38,173 nucleotides of DNA from Candidatus Omnitrophota bacterium. Lineage in GTDB: Bacteria > Ratteibacteria > UBA8468 > B48-G9 > JAFGKM01. Below, one piece after another: positions 17,568 through 25,463 of this stretch. The DNA is taken from the NCBI GenBank assembly GCA_023818645.1, contig JAMWCJ010000009.1, forward strand, positions 1-38,173, read 5' to 3'. Under the pieces are notes generated by a model. It did not search any database, was not told where the DNA came from, and worked only from the letters and a program-made list of their open reading frames with translations. Each line of letters opens with the position of its first letter. Position 1 is the stretch's first letter. The translations under genes and the position numbers were made by a program.

Positions 17568-18636
17568 TTTCTATATATTTGTAAAATTTTTCAAATAAAT
17601 ATTCAGCATCTTTTGGACCAGGTGCATTTTCAGGATGGAATTGAACACTAAAAATAGGTAATTTTTTATGCTCTATACCTTCAAGTGTACTATCATTTAA
17701 ATTTATGTGAGTTATTTCTATATTTTGGTCTTTAATTGAGTTTATATCAACACAAAATCCATGATTTTGAACTGTTATATAAACTTTCTCTGTTTTTAAA
17801 TCCTTTACAGGATGATTTGCACCATGATGACCAAATTTTAATTTATATGTTTTCCCACCAAAAACTTGTCCTAAAATTTGATGGCCAAGACATATTCCAA
17901 AAATTGGATATCTTTCTACAAGATTTAAAAGATTTTTTACAATATAATTTAATGGTTCTGGGTCTCCTGGTCCATTTGAAATTAATATCCCATCTGGTTT
18001 TTCTTTTATAATCTCTTCATAAGGTGATGTTGCTGGATATACTATTACTTTTAAATCATATTTGGAAAGCAATCTCAAAATATTATATTTAACTCCACAA
18101 TCAATAACAACAACTTTATATTTTCCTTCTTTCTTCCACCAGTATGGTTTTTCTTTTATAACATCTTTAACAAGGTCTACACCAACAATAGAACGGGATT
18201 TTCTAACTTTTTCAAGCATTTCTTTTAACTCATTTTCTCCTGTAAAAATACCTCCTTTTTGTGCTCCTTTGTCTCTTAAAATCTCTGTTATCTTTCTTGT
18301 ATCAACATCTTCAATTCCAACAATTCCATTTTCTTCAAATAACTCCTCAATTGATTTTTCCCCTCTCCAATTTGAATAAATTTTACTTTTCTCTTTAACT
18401 ACAAAACCTTCAAGATGAATCTTATATGACTCTATATCACTACTATTTACACCATAGTTTCCAATTAAAGGATAAGTCATAACAACTATTTGGCCTTTAT
18501 AAGATGGGTCATATATAATTTCCTGATAACCTGTCATACTTGTGTTAAAAATAAGTTCACCAAATCTTTCTCCTTTTGCTCCAAAAATTTTTCCTTTATA
18601 AATTGTTCCATCCTCTATAACAAGATATCCTTTCAT
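17551..18636 (-). CDS. carA: Carbamoyl-phosphate synthase small (glutaminase) subunit
   Basis: CarA hydrolyses glutamine and passes ammonia to CarB for arginine and pyrimidine synthesis. The N-terminal CarA domain starts [20 protein letters not shown] and includes [20 protein letters not shown]. The class I amidotransferase part has the nucleophile elbow [20 protein letters not shown] and the His-Glu pair in [14 protein letters not shown]. The length of 361 aa is normal. It starts with an ATGA overlap on purF and overlaps carB(N). No pyr or arg genes flank it, so the operon is organised around glutamine use and not around one pathway. Confidence 0.97.
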   Translation of the reverse strand: MKGYLVIEDGTIYKGKIFGAKGERFGELIFNTSMTGYQEIIYDPSYKGQIVVMTYPLIGNYGVNSSDIESYKIHLEGFVVKEKSKIYSNWRGEKSIEELFEENGIVGIEDVDTRKITEILRDKGAQKGGIFTGENELKEMLEKVRKSRSIVGVDLVKDVIKEKPYWWKKEGKYKVVVIDCGVKYNILRLLSKYDLKVIVYPATSPYEEIIKEKPDGILISNGPGDPEPLNYIVKNLLNLVERYPIFGICLGHQILGQVFGGKTYKLKFGHHGANHPVKDLKTEKVYITVQNHGFCVDINSIKDQNIEITHINLNDSTLEGIEHKKLPIFSVQFHPENAPGPKDAEYLFEKFYKYIENAKKN

Positions 18637-20015
18637 TTTTCAAATTGTTCTTTACCTTTAAAATCGCTAATTTCAACAGGATATTGGCCAGTAAAACATG
18701 CAGTACAAAATTCATCATCTGGTAAATCCATAGAAGAAAGCATTCCTTTAAGTGAAAGATAATGTAAACCATCAAGTCCAATAATCTTTTTAATTTCTTT
18801 TATAGTTTTACCTGATGCAATCAATTCATTTTTTGTTGGAAAATCAATTCCATAAAAACATGGATATTTTATAGGAGGAGAACTTACTACCATATAAACA
18901 TTTCTTGCACCTGCTTTTCTCAATTCATTAATTCTTAAAGTACTTGTTGTCCCTCTGACTATTGAGTCCTCAACTACAATTATACATTTATCTTTTATAA
19001 CCTCTTTTACTGGATTTAATTTTACCTTTACTCCAATTTCTCTTGAAGTTTGAAATGGCATAATAAATGTTCTTCCAACATAATGATTTCTTATAAAACC
19101 CATTTCAAAAGGAATTTTTAATTTTTCTGCAAGCCCAATTGCTGCAATATTACCTGAATCTGGGATTGGAATTACTAAATCTGCTTTAAATTGTAATTCT
19201 CTTGCTAAATTTTCTCCAAGTTTTTTCCTTGCTTTATACACACTTTCCCCAAAAATTTTACTATCAGGTCTTGCAAAATATATAAATTCAAAAATACATC
19301 TTGAAATTTTATTTTTTTGTAAATAATAACTTTTAAGTCCATTTTCTCCAATATGTAAAATTTCTCCTTCTTCAATTTCTCTTATATAATTTGCTCCAAT
19401 AAGGTCAAATGCACAATTCTCAGAAGCGACAACATAACCATTTTCAAATTTTCCTAAACATAAAGGTCTAAATCCATTTGGGTCTTTAATAGCATATATT
19501 CCATCAGGAGAAAAAATTAAAAGAGAATAAGCACCTTTAACTTTTTTCAATGCTTCAATAAGTTTGTCAATGAAACTTTCTTTTTTTGATCTGAAAATAA
19601 GATGTATTATTATTTCTGTATCAAGAGTTGTCTGAAATAAAGTTCCTTGACTTTCAAGTTCTTCTCTTAATGTATAACTATTTACAAGTGTTCCATTATG
19701 AGCAATTCCATATTTTTCACCTTTATATTCTACAATGAATGGTTGTATATTTTTGATATCAGGACTTCCAGTTGTTGAATATCTTACATGTCCAATTCCA
19801 AAACCAAAATTTTTATATTTCTCAAAATCAAATTTTGAAAAAACATCATTTACAAGTCCCATTCCTTTATAAATATATGTATTTTTAAAATCAGAAAAAA
19901 TTATTCCACAACTCTCTTGACCTCTATGCTGGAGCGAAAAAAGAGAAAAATATAAAATTTTGGGAACATCTTTAACATTATAAATACCTACAATTCCACA
20001 ATTTTCTCTAATCAT
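18633..20015 (-). CDS. purF: Amidophosphoribosyltransferase (Fe-S type)
   Basis: PurF makes 5-phosphoribosylamine from PRPP and glutamine, the first step of purine synthesis. I chose the ATG at 20015 (MIREN then CGIVGIYN), giving a short propeptide before the catalytic Cys, as in the Bacillus enzyme. The extra 18 codons in the ORF track look like leader sequence. Motifs are LQHRGQESCGI, GIGHVRYSTTGSPDI, GIAHNGTLVNSY and the PRPP loop CIIVVEDSIVRGTTS. Cys in RCIFEFIYFARPDS, KYPCFYGIDFPT and FCTACFTGQYP match the four [4Fe-4S] ligands of the B. subtilis enzyme, so an oxygen-sensitive cluster is expected. It is the first gene of its operon. Confidence 0.97.
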   Translation of the reverse strand: MIRENCGIVGIYNVKDVPKILYFSLFSLQHRGQESCGIIFSDFKNTYIYKGMGLVNDVFSKFDFEKYKNFGFGIGHVRYSTTGSPDIKNIQPFIVEYKGEKYGIAHNGTLVNSYTLREELESQGTLFQTTLDTEIIIHLIFRSKKESFIDKLIEALKKVKGAYSLLIFSPDGIYAIKDPNGFRPLCLGKFENGYVVASENCAFDLIGANYIREIEEGEILHIGENGLKSYYLQKNKISRCIFEFIYFARPDSKIFGESVYKARKKLGENLARELQFKADLVIPIPDSGNIAAIGLAEKLKIPFEMGFIRNHYVGRTFIMPFQTSREIGVKVKLNPVKEVIKDKCIIVVEDSIVRGTTSTLRINELRKAGARNVYMVVSSPPIKYPCFYGIDFPTKNELIASGKTIKEIKKIIGLDGLHYLSLKGMLSSMDLPDDEFCTACFTGQYPVEISDFKGKEQFEK

Positions 20016-20041
20016 TTTTAGATGGAGAATAATTTTTATAA

Positions 20042-20069
20042 ATTTTACAATATTTTTATTTTTTTTCAA
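20042..20069 (-). promoter_or_regulatory. Possible promoter upstream of purF
   Basis: TTGAAA and TAAAAT lie 16 nt apart on the minus strand, giving a leader of about 20 nt before the chosen purF ATG. Two copies of ATGGAGAAT (plus strand, 20022-20030 and 20086-20094) flank this region and could be an operator pair. The region is very AT-rich, so chance matches are likely. Confidence 0.35.
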
Positions 20070-20131
20070 ACTATTAAAATAATTAATGGAGAATTTTTAT
20101 CCCTTCACTTTTTAAGTTCAACAATTAAATA

Positions 20132-21703
20132 TTAATCTAAAATTTCTTTAACCCTTTCTTTATCTGAATCCATCACAAAAGGTATTCCTGAAACTTCTGA
20201 TGCTTCTTTTGTTAAAGCAAATATGTCATCCCTTGAGATATATTTTAATGCAAACTTTCTTGCTCCTGCCATAAGTTGTTTTAAACCAGTTGAAAGGCGG
20301 TCATAATAAGTATAAATTCCAATTGCCCCAATAGGTATTTTTTTAAATCTCTCTCTACCATATTTCTTTAATATTTCTTCACCTTTTAGAAAAATTTGTT
20401 CAATTTTATTTCCATGCTCTTTATAATCCTTTGGAATATTTCCCTTTTTAATCATCTCTCCTATTGTTTTTGCAACCATACCCGCTGTCATTGTTGCCCT
20501 TCCAAGACATACAGCCTTTGTAAATGGTGATGATAAAGCAAAAACTTTAAAAATCTGGTCTTCAAATGCAAGTCCACCTGCAAAAGCAATTGGTGGGATA
20601 TATTTGCCTTTTTCTTTTAATATTTGACAGTATTTATAAGTTAATGAAATCAACTCAACAAGTGGAATTCCCCATTCATTCATCATTCTCCAAGGGCTCA
20701 TTCCAGTTCCTCCACCAGCAGCATCAATTGTCAAAAGGTCAATTTTTGCTTCAGAAGAAAGTTTTAATGCAATAGCAAGGTCTTTTGGTCTATAAGCACC
20801 TGTTTTTAATGTTATATATTTTGCTCCAATTTTTCTCAATCTTTCAACCTCCTTTAAAAATCCATCTTGTGTAACCATACCGAGACGAGAGTGTCTTTCA
20901 AATTCAGTTATTGCTTTAATTTTATATGCTTCTTTTACAACAGGGTCATCTGGGTCTGGCAGAACTATATATCCTCTTTCTTTAAGTTGTTTTGCTCTTT
21001 CAATTGAGGAAAGTTTAACTTCTCCACCAATATCTTTTGCTCCTTGCCCCCATTTTAACTCTATAGCATTTACTCCTAATTTTTCAATAACATATTCAGC
21101 AACTCCAAGTCGTGTATCTTCAACATTTAATTGGACAAGGATATTACCATATCCTTCATACCATTCTTTATAAATTTTAACTCTATGTTCCATATCTGGA
21201 GATTTATAAACTTTTCCATTTTTCAATTCAAGTTTTGGGTCCATTCCACATACATTCTCTCCAATTATAACAATAGTTCCTGAAATAGCAGCTCCTACAG
21301 CAAAATGGTCCCAATTATTTCTTGCAATATCAGTAGACCCAAGTGCTCCTGTAAAAAATGGAACTCTCAGTTTTATATCATTATTGCTTCCCAAATCAGT
21401 TTGAATATCTACATTTGGGAAAATCGCTTTATCTGGATCTGCTTCAATTCCATACGCACCAATACATGTTCCATGAATATTAAAATGAGATAAATCTATT
21501 GGATAATTTTTTTCTCCACCTGCAGTAATCTTTCCAAAAGGTTGAGGATAAATTAATTCTCTACCTCTTATTGCTGATTTTCCAATTTCACAAAATCCTG
21601 GACAGCCGTCAATACAAGTAACACAAATTCCAGAAATAGGAGATGGCTCAATCCTATTTCTTGTGAAATTAACTCCACTTGCATTATATCTACTATACCC
21701 CAT
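20132..21703 (-). CDS. FMN-binding glutamate synthase family protein, second paralog
   Basis: This 523-residue protein has the glutamate synthase central TIM-barrel domain but is clearly different from GltB2. Barrel motifs are ALGSTDIARNNWDHFAVG, IELKWGQGAKDIGGEVKL and LLTIDAAGGGTGMSPWRMMN. It lacks the [3Fe-4S] cysteine cluster of GltB2; LGRATMTAGMVAKTIG occupies that place. It has a Cys-rich N-terminus, CVTCIDGCPGFCEIG (residues about 28-42), that could bind a metal or Fe-S centre. No amidotransferase domain is present. It could be a ferredoxin-linked ammonia-dependent glutamate synthase or an FMN oxidoreductase of unknown substrate. A near-perfect AAAGGAGG site precedes the ATG. It has its own promoter and a terminator-type hairpin in the leader. 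Confidence 0.88.
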   Translation of the reverse strand: MGYSRYNASGVNFTRNRIEPSPISGICVTCIDGCPGFCEIGKSAIRGRELIYPQPFGKITAGGEKNYPIDLSHFNIHGTCIGAYGIEADPDKAIFPNVDIQTDLGSNNDIKLRVPFFTGALGSTDIARNNWDHFAVGAAISGTIVIIGENVCGMDPKLELKNGKVYKSPDMEHRVKIYKEWYEGYGNILVQLNVEDTRLGVAEYVIEKLGVNAIELKWGQGAKDIGGEVKLSSIERAKQLKERGYIVLPDPDDPVVKEAYKIKAITEFERHSRLGMVTQDGFLKEVERLRKIGAKYITLKTGAYRPKDLAIALKLSSEAKIDLLTIDAAGGGTGMSPWRMMNEWGIPLVELISLTYKYCQILKEKGKYIPPIAFAGGLAFEDQIFKVFALSSPFTKAVCLGRATMTAGMVAKTIGEMIKKGNIPKDYKEHGNKIEQIFLKGEEILKKYGRERFKKIPIGAIGIYTYYDRLSTGLKQLMAGARKFALKYISRDDIFALTKEASEVSGIPFVMDSDKERVKEILD

Positions 21704-21720
21704 TTTATCCTCCTTTTGTT

Positions 21721-21762
21721 TAAAATAAAAAAGGTCCTTTCTCTTCTCTGAGAGAAAGGACC
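21721..21762 (-). terminator. Terminator-type hairpin in the leader of the second glutamate synthase gene (candidate attenuator)
   Basis: On the minus strand a perfect 12-bp stem, GGTCCTTTCTCT with AGAGAAAGGACC, closes a 6-base loop. TTTTTTATTTT follows, and then AAAGGAGG and the ATG 17 bases on. The likely promoter lies upstream of the hairpin, so most transcripts would meet the terminator before the gene. AGGAC at 21768-21772 could pair with GTCCT of the 5' arm as a weak antiterminator. Confidence 0.8.
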
Positions 21763-21801
21763 CCTTTGTCCTCTTTACTTCTTTGTAATTCTTTTATATT
21801 T

Positions 21802-21831
21802 TTATAATAACATATTTAAAAAATCTGTCAA
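21802..21831 (-). promoter_or_regulatory. Promoter upstream of the attenuator-like hairpin
   Basis: TTGACA (21831-21826) and TTATAA (21807-21802), 18 nt apart on the minus strand, form a good sigma70-type promoter. Transcription would start near 21795, giving a leader of about 90 nt that includes the hairpin at 21721-21762. Confidence 0.6.
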
Positions 21832-21860
21832 CTCAAAATAAAATCTTTCCAAATCCTTTG

Positions 21861-21906
21861 TCCCACTTCAATTTCCAGCGGCCACCTCGTAGGTGGGAGT
21901 GGGAGA
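21861..21906. repeat. REP-like palindromic repeat, copy 1
   Basis: The core GCCACCT-CGT-AGGTGGG is a short palindrome. TCCCACT and AGTGGGA form an outer pair around it. The segment CAGCG then CCACCTCGTAGGTGGGAG then TGGGAGA recurs at 34018-34052 in the opposite orientation with a few differences. It lies between metF and the promoter of the second glutamate synthase gene. It may also serve as a transcript end for the metF operon, though no T run follows. Confidence 0.7.
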
Positions 21907-21910
21907 AATG

Positions 21911-22792
21911 TTATATCAGATTTGAAAGAGAAAGTAATTCAGGGACATATTTATCCCAGCCAAGCGGCATAATATGTACACCCTGACACATACCCTTCAT
22001 TCCTTTAATTAATTCTGCTCCTATCTGTAAACTAACTTTCACTCTATCCTCTTTTTTTGCTTTTGCCATCATTTCAATATATCTATCTGGAACACTTACT
22101 CCTGCTACATTTTCATTCATATATTTTGCCATACCAGCAGATTTTAAAAGAACAATACCACCAAGAATTGGAACTTTATATTTTTCAACTTTCTTCATAA
22201 ACTCTTCAAACTTTTTTAAATCATAAACTGCTTGTGTCTGGAAAAATTTTGCTCCTGCCTCAATTTTTTTCTCCATTTTAATAATTTGAAGTTCTAATGG
22301 TTCATATCCAGGACTTACAACTGCTCCTAAAAAAAAGTGTGGGCTACCATCAAGTTGGTTCCCTTTCATATCCTTCCCTTCCATTAACATTGATGCAACT
22401 TTTAATAAAGAAACAGAATCAAGGTCAAAAACTGGTTTAGATTCAGGATGGTCTCCTAAAATTGGATGGTCTCCAGTTAAACATAAAACATTTCTAATCC
22501 CTAAAACATATGCACTTAAAAGGTCTGATTGTAAAGCAAGACGATTTCTATCTCTACAAGTAATTTGGAAAATAGGTTCAAATCCTCTTTCTATAAGTAG
22601 ATGACAGGTGGCAAGAGAACCAAGACGCATAACTGAACTCTGTAAATCAGTAACATTAATTGCATCAACCTTATCCTTTAACTCATCTGCTTCTTTCAAA
22701 AACTCAAGATTTGTTCCTTTGCCAGGACCTATTTCTGAAGTTATAACAAATTTACCCTCATTCAATTTTTTCTGTAATTTTGATATTTCCAT
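21911..22792 (-). CDS. metF: Methylenetetrahydrofolate reductase, catalytic subunit
   Basis: MetF interconverts 5,10-methylene-THF and 5-methyl-THF. The 293-residue protein is the short flavin TIM-barrel form found with MetV in acetogens. Visible features are the N-terminal FVITSEIGPGKGTNL (catalytic Glu region), FQITCRDRNRLALQSDLLSA and VLCLTGDHPILGDHP. Further on are PHFFLGAVVSPGYEP and AKFFQTQAVYDLKKFEEFM. There is no NAD(P)H-binding region beyond the barrel, so electrons are expected via MetV. It starts one base after the metV stop, with GGAG in the last metV codons. It is the last gene of the rhaB-fchA-folD-hydrogenase-metV operon. Confidence 0.95.
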   Translation of the reverse strand: MEISKLQKKLNEGKFVITSEIGPGKGTNLEFLKEADELKDKVDAINVTDLQSSVMRLGSLATCHLLIERGFEPIFQITCRDRNRLALQSDLLSAYVLGIRNVLCLTGDHPILGDHPESKPVFDLDSVSLLKVASMLMEGKDMKGNQLDGSPHFFLGAVVSPGYEPLELQIIKMEKKIEAGAKFFQTQAVYDLKKFEEFMKKVEKYKVPILGGIVLLKSAGMAKYMNENVAGVSVPDRYIEMMAKAKKEDRVKVSLQIGAELIKGMKGMCQGVHIMPLGWDKYVPELLSLSNLI

Positions 22793-22793
22793 T

Positions 22794-23468
22794 TTATAAC
22801 TCCTCGTTTTTATCTACATCATAAAATATTTTTTTTCTAATCTTTCCTGTTGGCTCACATAGTTTGTAATTCCTTGGTTCCTGATATTCTTTTAAAATTT
22901 CAAGTTTCTCAATTCTTTTAAGTTTTTCATATATTAATGCCCATCCACAATCCTTTTCAGAATCTATTTCGCATTTTCCATTATTGGTTCCACCACATGG
23001 CCCATTAATCAATTGTTTTGTACAGAAAGTAATAGGACATATTCCTCCTGTAATTCCAAGATAACACATTCCACATTCAGCACATCTTTCTTCTCCAGGC
23101 CAGAGACCTTGAAATCCACCCAGATATATTGTATTTGTTGCAGGATAAATTGGTTTTTCAATAACATTTGAAACACATTGCACACCTATACCACATGAAA
23201 AAACTAAAATGCCAAAGTTATCTGAAAAATCATTTATGAACCTTGATAATTTTCTTACAATTAAATTCTTATTACACATAAAATCTATTTTTATAATTCT
23301 TTTTATTTTCTTTCCATTTGTTTTCAATTTCTCTTCAATTTCACTTATACTTTTATCATCGCTTACTTTACATACTTCTGCACATCCATTACAAGCAAGT
23401 AAAAGTAAATTTTCTTCTTTTGTAATTTTTAAAATTTCTTCAAAAATTTTCAGTTCTGAGTAAATCAT
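22794..23468 (-). CDS. metV: MetV, zinc/Fe-S partner subunit of methylenetetrahydrofolate reductase
   Basis: MetV is the partner of short MetF in many acetogens and supplies electrons to the flavin. This protein of about 224 residues is Cys-rich. It has LLACNGCAEVCKVSD near the N-terminus, FSCGIGVQCVSN in the middle, and ERCAECGMCYLGITGGICPI with CTKQLINGPCGGTNNGKCEI towards the C-terminus. These are the family's metal and Fe-S ligands. I prefer the second ATG (23468): it lies 7 nt after AGGAG, whereas the ORF-track ATG (23474) is only one base from it. It overlaps the hydrogenase protease gene by about 29 bases. This join suggests the hydrogenase may be the redox partner of MetVF. Confidence 0.93.
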   Translation of the reverse strand: MIYSELKIFEEILKITKEENLLLLACNGCAEVCKVSDDKSISEIEEKLKTNGKKIKRIIKIDFMCNKNLIVRKLSRFINDFSDNFGILVFSCGIGVQCVSNVIEKPIYPATNTIYLGGFQGLWPGEERCAECGMCYLGITGGICPITFCTKQLINGPCGGTNNGKCEIDSEKDCGWALIYEKLKRIEKLEILKEYQEPRNYKLCEPTGKIRKKIFYDVDKNEEL

Positions 23469-23937
23469 TTTCATTCTCCTTTTTTAAGATTAAACTACAA
23501 AATTTAATAAGTTTATCCAAAATTTCTTCAAATTTTTCAAGCAATACTTCAGAAAGCCCAATCTTCCAATCAATTTTTGCTGGTTCAATCCCAAAAATAT
23601 AAAAATTCTTCAAAAAATCAAAACAACTTAGAATTTCAGTATCTAAATAGTTTTTTTCATGGGTCGAAAATGTCCAATTATCTAAAATAATAGGATTTTT
23701 ACTTATATATACAAGACCAGGTATTAAATTGAAATCTATAGTATCAACTATAACTAAATTTTCACATCTTTCTTCTTCAACTATAGGTAAAATTCTCCAT
23801 GTCTCTGTTCCTATCTCATAAATTTTTACCTCTTTTTCATCAAAATAATTTTTAAGTTCTCTTACGAGATAAACCCCAATTCCATCATCCATTCTTAAAG
23901 TATTTCCTATCCCAATAACCAGCAATTTTATGCCCAT
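23440..23937 (-). CDS. [NiFe] hydrogenase maturation protease (HyaD/HycI family)
   Basis: This endopeptidase removes the C-terminal tail of the hydrogenase large subunit after nickel insertion. The 165-residue protein begins LLVIGIGNTLRMDDGIGVYL, the family signature with an acidic nickel ligand. The second acidic ligand is in ENLVIVDTIDF and the histidine in TFSTHEKNYLDTE. It overlaps the large-subunit gene by 10 bases, so it is almost certainly dedicated to it. Its substrate has Gln instead of His at the usual processing residue. No hypABCDEF genes are in the window, so these must be elsewhere. Confidence 0.93.
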   Translation of the reverse strand: MGIKLLVIGIGNTLRMDDGIGVYLVRELKNYFDEKEVKIYEIGTETWRILPIVEEERCENLVIVDTIDFNLIPGLVYISKNPIILDNWTFSTHEKNYLDTEILSCFDFLKNFYIFGIEPAKIDWKIGLSEVLLEKFEEILDKLIKFCSLILKKENENDLLRTENF

Positions 23938-25463
23938 ATTAAAAATTCTTTTTTGTTTAATTTTTTCCTTTCTATAATCTGAACAGCACAGGCAAGACAG
24001 GGGTCAAAAGACCTTACTATTCTTAAAATTTCTATCGGGTTTTCTTCATCTTTAATAGTTGTTCCTATAAGTGCTTTTTCAATTGGTCCATAATTTTCAT
24101 TTTTATCTTTTGGAGAAGCATTCCAGGTAGTAGGTGAGATAATCTGATAATGTGAGATTTTTTTATTTTTTATCTCTATCCAATGACCTACAGCACCACG
24201 AGCACCTTCGCTTAACCCAACTCCTTTACATTCAGAAGGTATTTCATAATCTACAAAAAATTCTTCATCTTCTTTTATTTTCAATATCCAGTTTAAACTT
24301 TCTTCTATTAAAACTTTTGCTTCTATAAATCTTGCAATATGTCTTCCAAGGACAGAATTTAATTTCTTTATATCTATTTTAAGATCAGTAATTATTTTAT
24401 CTATTTGACTCTTCCATGATTCTACTCCCATTTTATAAGCAACAAACAATCTTGCCACCGGACCAACTTCAAAAGGTTTTCCTTTATATCTTGGACTTTT
24501 TATCCATGAATATGCATTTTTATTTATATCTACCTTTGGAAAATCCTTTCCTGGATTTTCTATTTCACCTTCATACCATGAGTTTTCTATATGTTCTGTT
24601 ATTTCACTTAAATTAAATTCTTCAAAACTTTCCATATTAAAAACAACTCCACCAGGTTGAAATTTTTCAATAATACCATCTTTTTTTAAATAGAATGTCC
24701 CATATGCAAGATAATTTCCATAAGAAGCGCCTATATCAAAATAATCATTATAGTAATTAATTATATCTTTTAGGTCCCTGAAATAGTAGAGTTCAACGAA
24801 TTCTTTTATATCTTTTAGTTTACCTATCGCATTCTCTATTTTTCCGATATCAACTTTTTGGGTAACACCTCCAGGGATAATGCCGCATTGATGTGGCATT
24901 TTACCTCCAAAGATACTTAAAAGTTGATGGCTATATCTTCTTATTTCAAGTCCCTTTATATAATTATGAAGGCATCTTAAATTTACATCTTCAGGCAATC
25001 TTAAGTCATTATTTTTTGAAGAAAAAGGGTAATAATTATCTCTTTCAAAAAACTTACAAACAAGGTCAATTTCACTACTCACACCTCTTTTTACCTTAGT
25101 TAAATCTATAAAATCAAGTAAACAAAGATGATAAAAATGTAAAATAGAATTGTGAATGTGATTTGAGGCATGTATTAAATTCCTTACTAAATAAGCATTT
25201 TGTGGGATTTTCTCCTTAATCCCTAAAGCATCTTCAACAGCATAAGTTGACGCAGTTGCGTGAGCAATTGGACATACTCCACATACTCTCTGTGTTATCT
25301 GAACTGCATCGGTTGGATCTCTGTCAATAAGGATATTCTCAATTCCTCTATAAAGCATCCCACTACATTTTGCATCAACTACTTTTTTATCTTCAATTTC
25401 AACTTCTATTTTTAGATGTCCTTCAATTCTTGTAACCGGGTCAATTATAATTTTTTTTCTCAT
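23928..25463 (-). CDS. [NiFe] hydrogenase large subunit
   Basis: This catalytic subunit splits or forms H2 at a NiFe(CN)2CO centre. The N-terminal ligands are in RVCGVCPIAHATAS and the C-terminal ligands in FDPCLACAVQIIERK. Other family features are DPVTRIEGHLKIEVEIED, GMLYRGIENIL, GARGAVGHWIEIKNK (active-site Arg) and ISPTTWNASP. The length of 511 aa fits group 1/2-type enzymes. The C-terminal tail after AVQ is 16 residues, to be cleaved by the adjacent protease; the usual residue there is His, here Gln (CAG codon 23979-23981). The start overlaps the small-subunit stop (ATGA). The group cannot be fixed without a tree. Confidence 0.97.
   Translation of the reverse strand: MRKKIIIDPVTRIEGHLKIEVEIEDKKVVDAKCSGMLYRGIENILIDRDPTDAVQITQRVCGVCPIAHATASTYAVEDALGIKEKIPQNAYLVRNLIHASNHIHNSILHFYHLCLLDFIDLTKVKRGVSSEIDLVCKFFERDNYYPFSSKNNDLRLPEDVNLRCLHNYIKGLEIRRYSHQLLSIFGGKMPHQCGIIPGGVTQKVDIGKIENAIGKLKDIKEFVELYYFRDLKDIINYYNDYFDIGASYGNYLAYGTFYLKKDGIIEKFQPGGVVFNMESFEEFNLSEITEHIENSWYEGEIENPGKDFPKVDINKNAYSWIKSPRYKGKPFEVGPVARLFVAYKMGVESWKSQIDKIITDLKIDIKKLNSVLGRHIARFIEAKVLIEESLNWILKIKEDEEFFVDYEIPSECKGVGLSEGARGAVGHWIEIKNKKISHYQIISPTTWNASPKDKNENYGPIEKALIGTTIKDEENPIEILRIVRSFDPCLACAVQIIERKKLNKKEFLIWA

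Noticed and set aside
20016-20069. 18 extra N-terminal residues of PurF
   Set aside because: They would put a Lys/Ile-rich segment before the short propeptide that normally precedes Cys1; the internal ATG fits the family.
23928-25463. Selenocysteine or internal stop in the hydrogenase large subunit
   Set aside because: All four nickel-ligand cysteines are encoded by ordinary Cys codons and the frame is open throughout.
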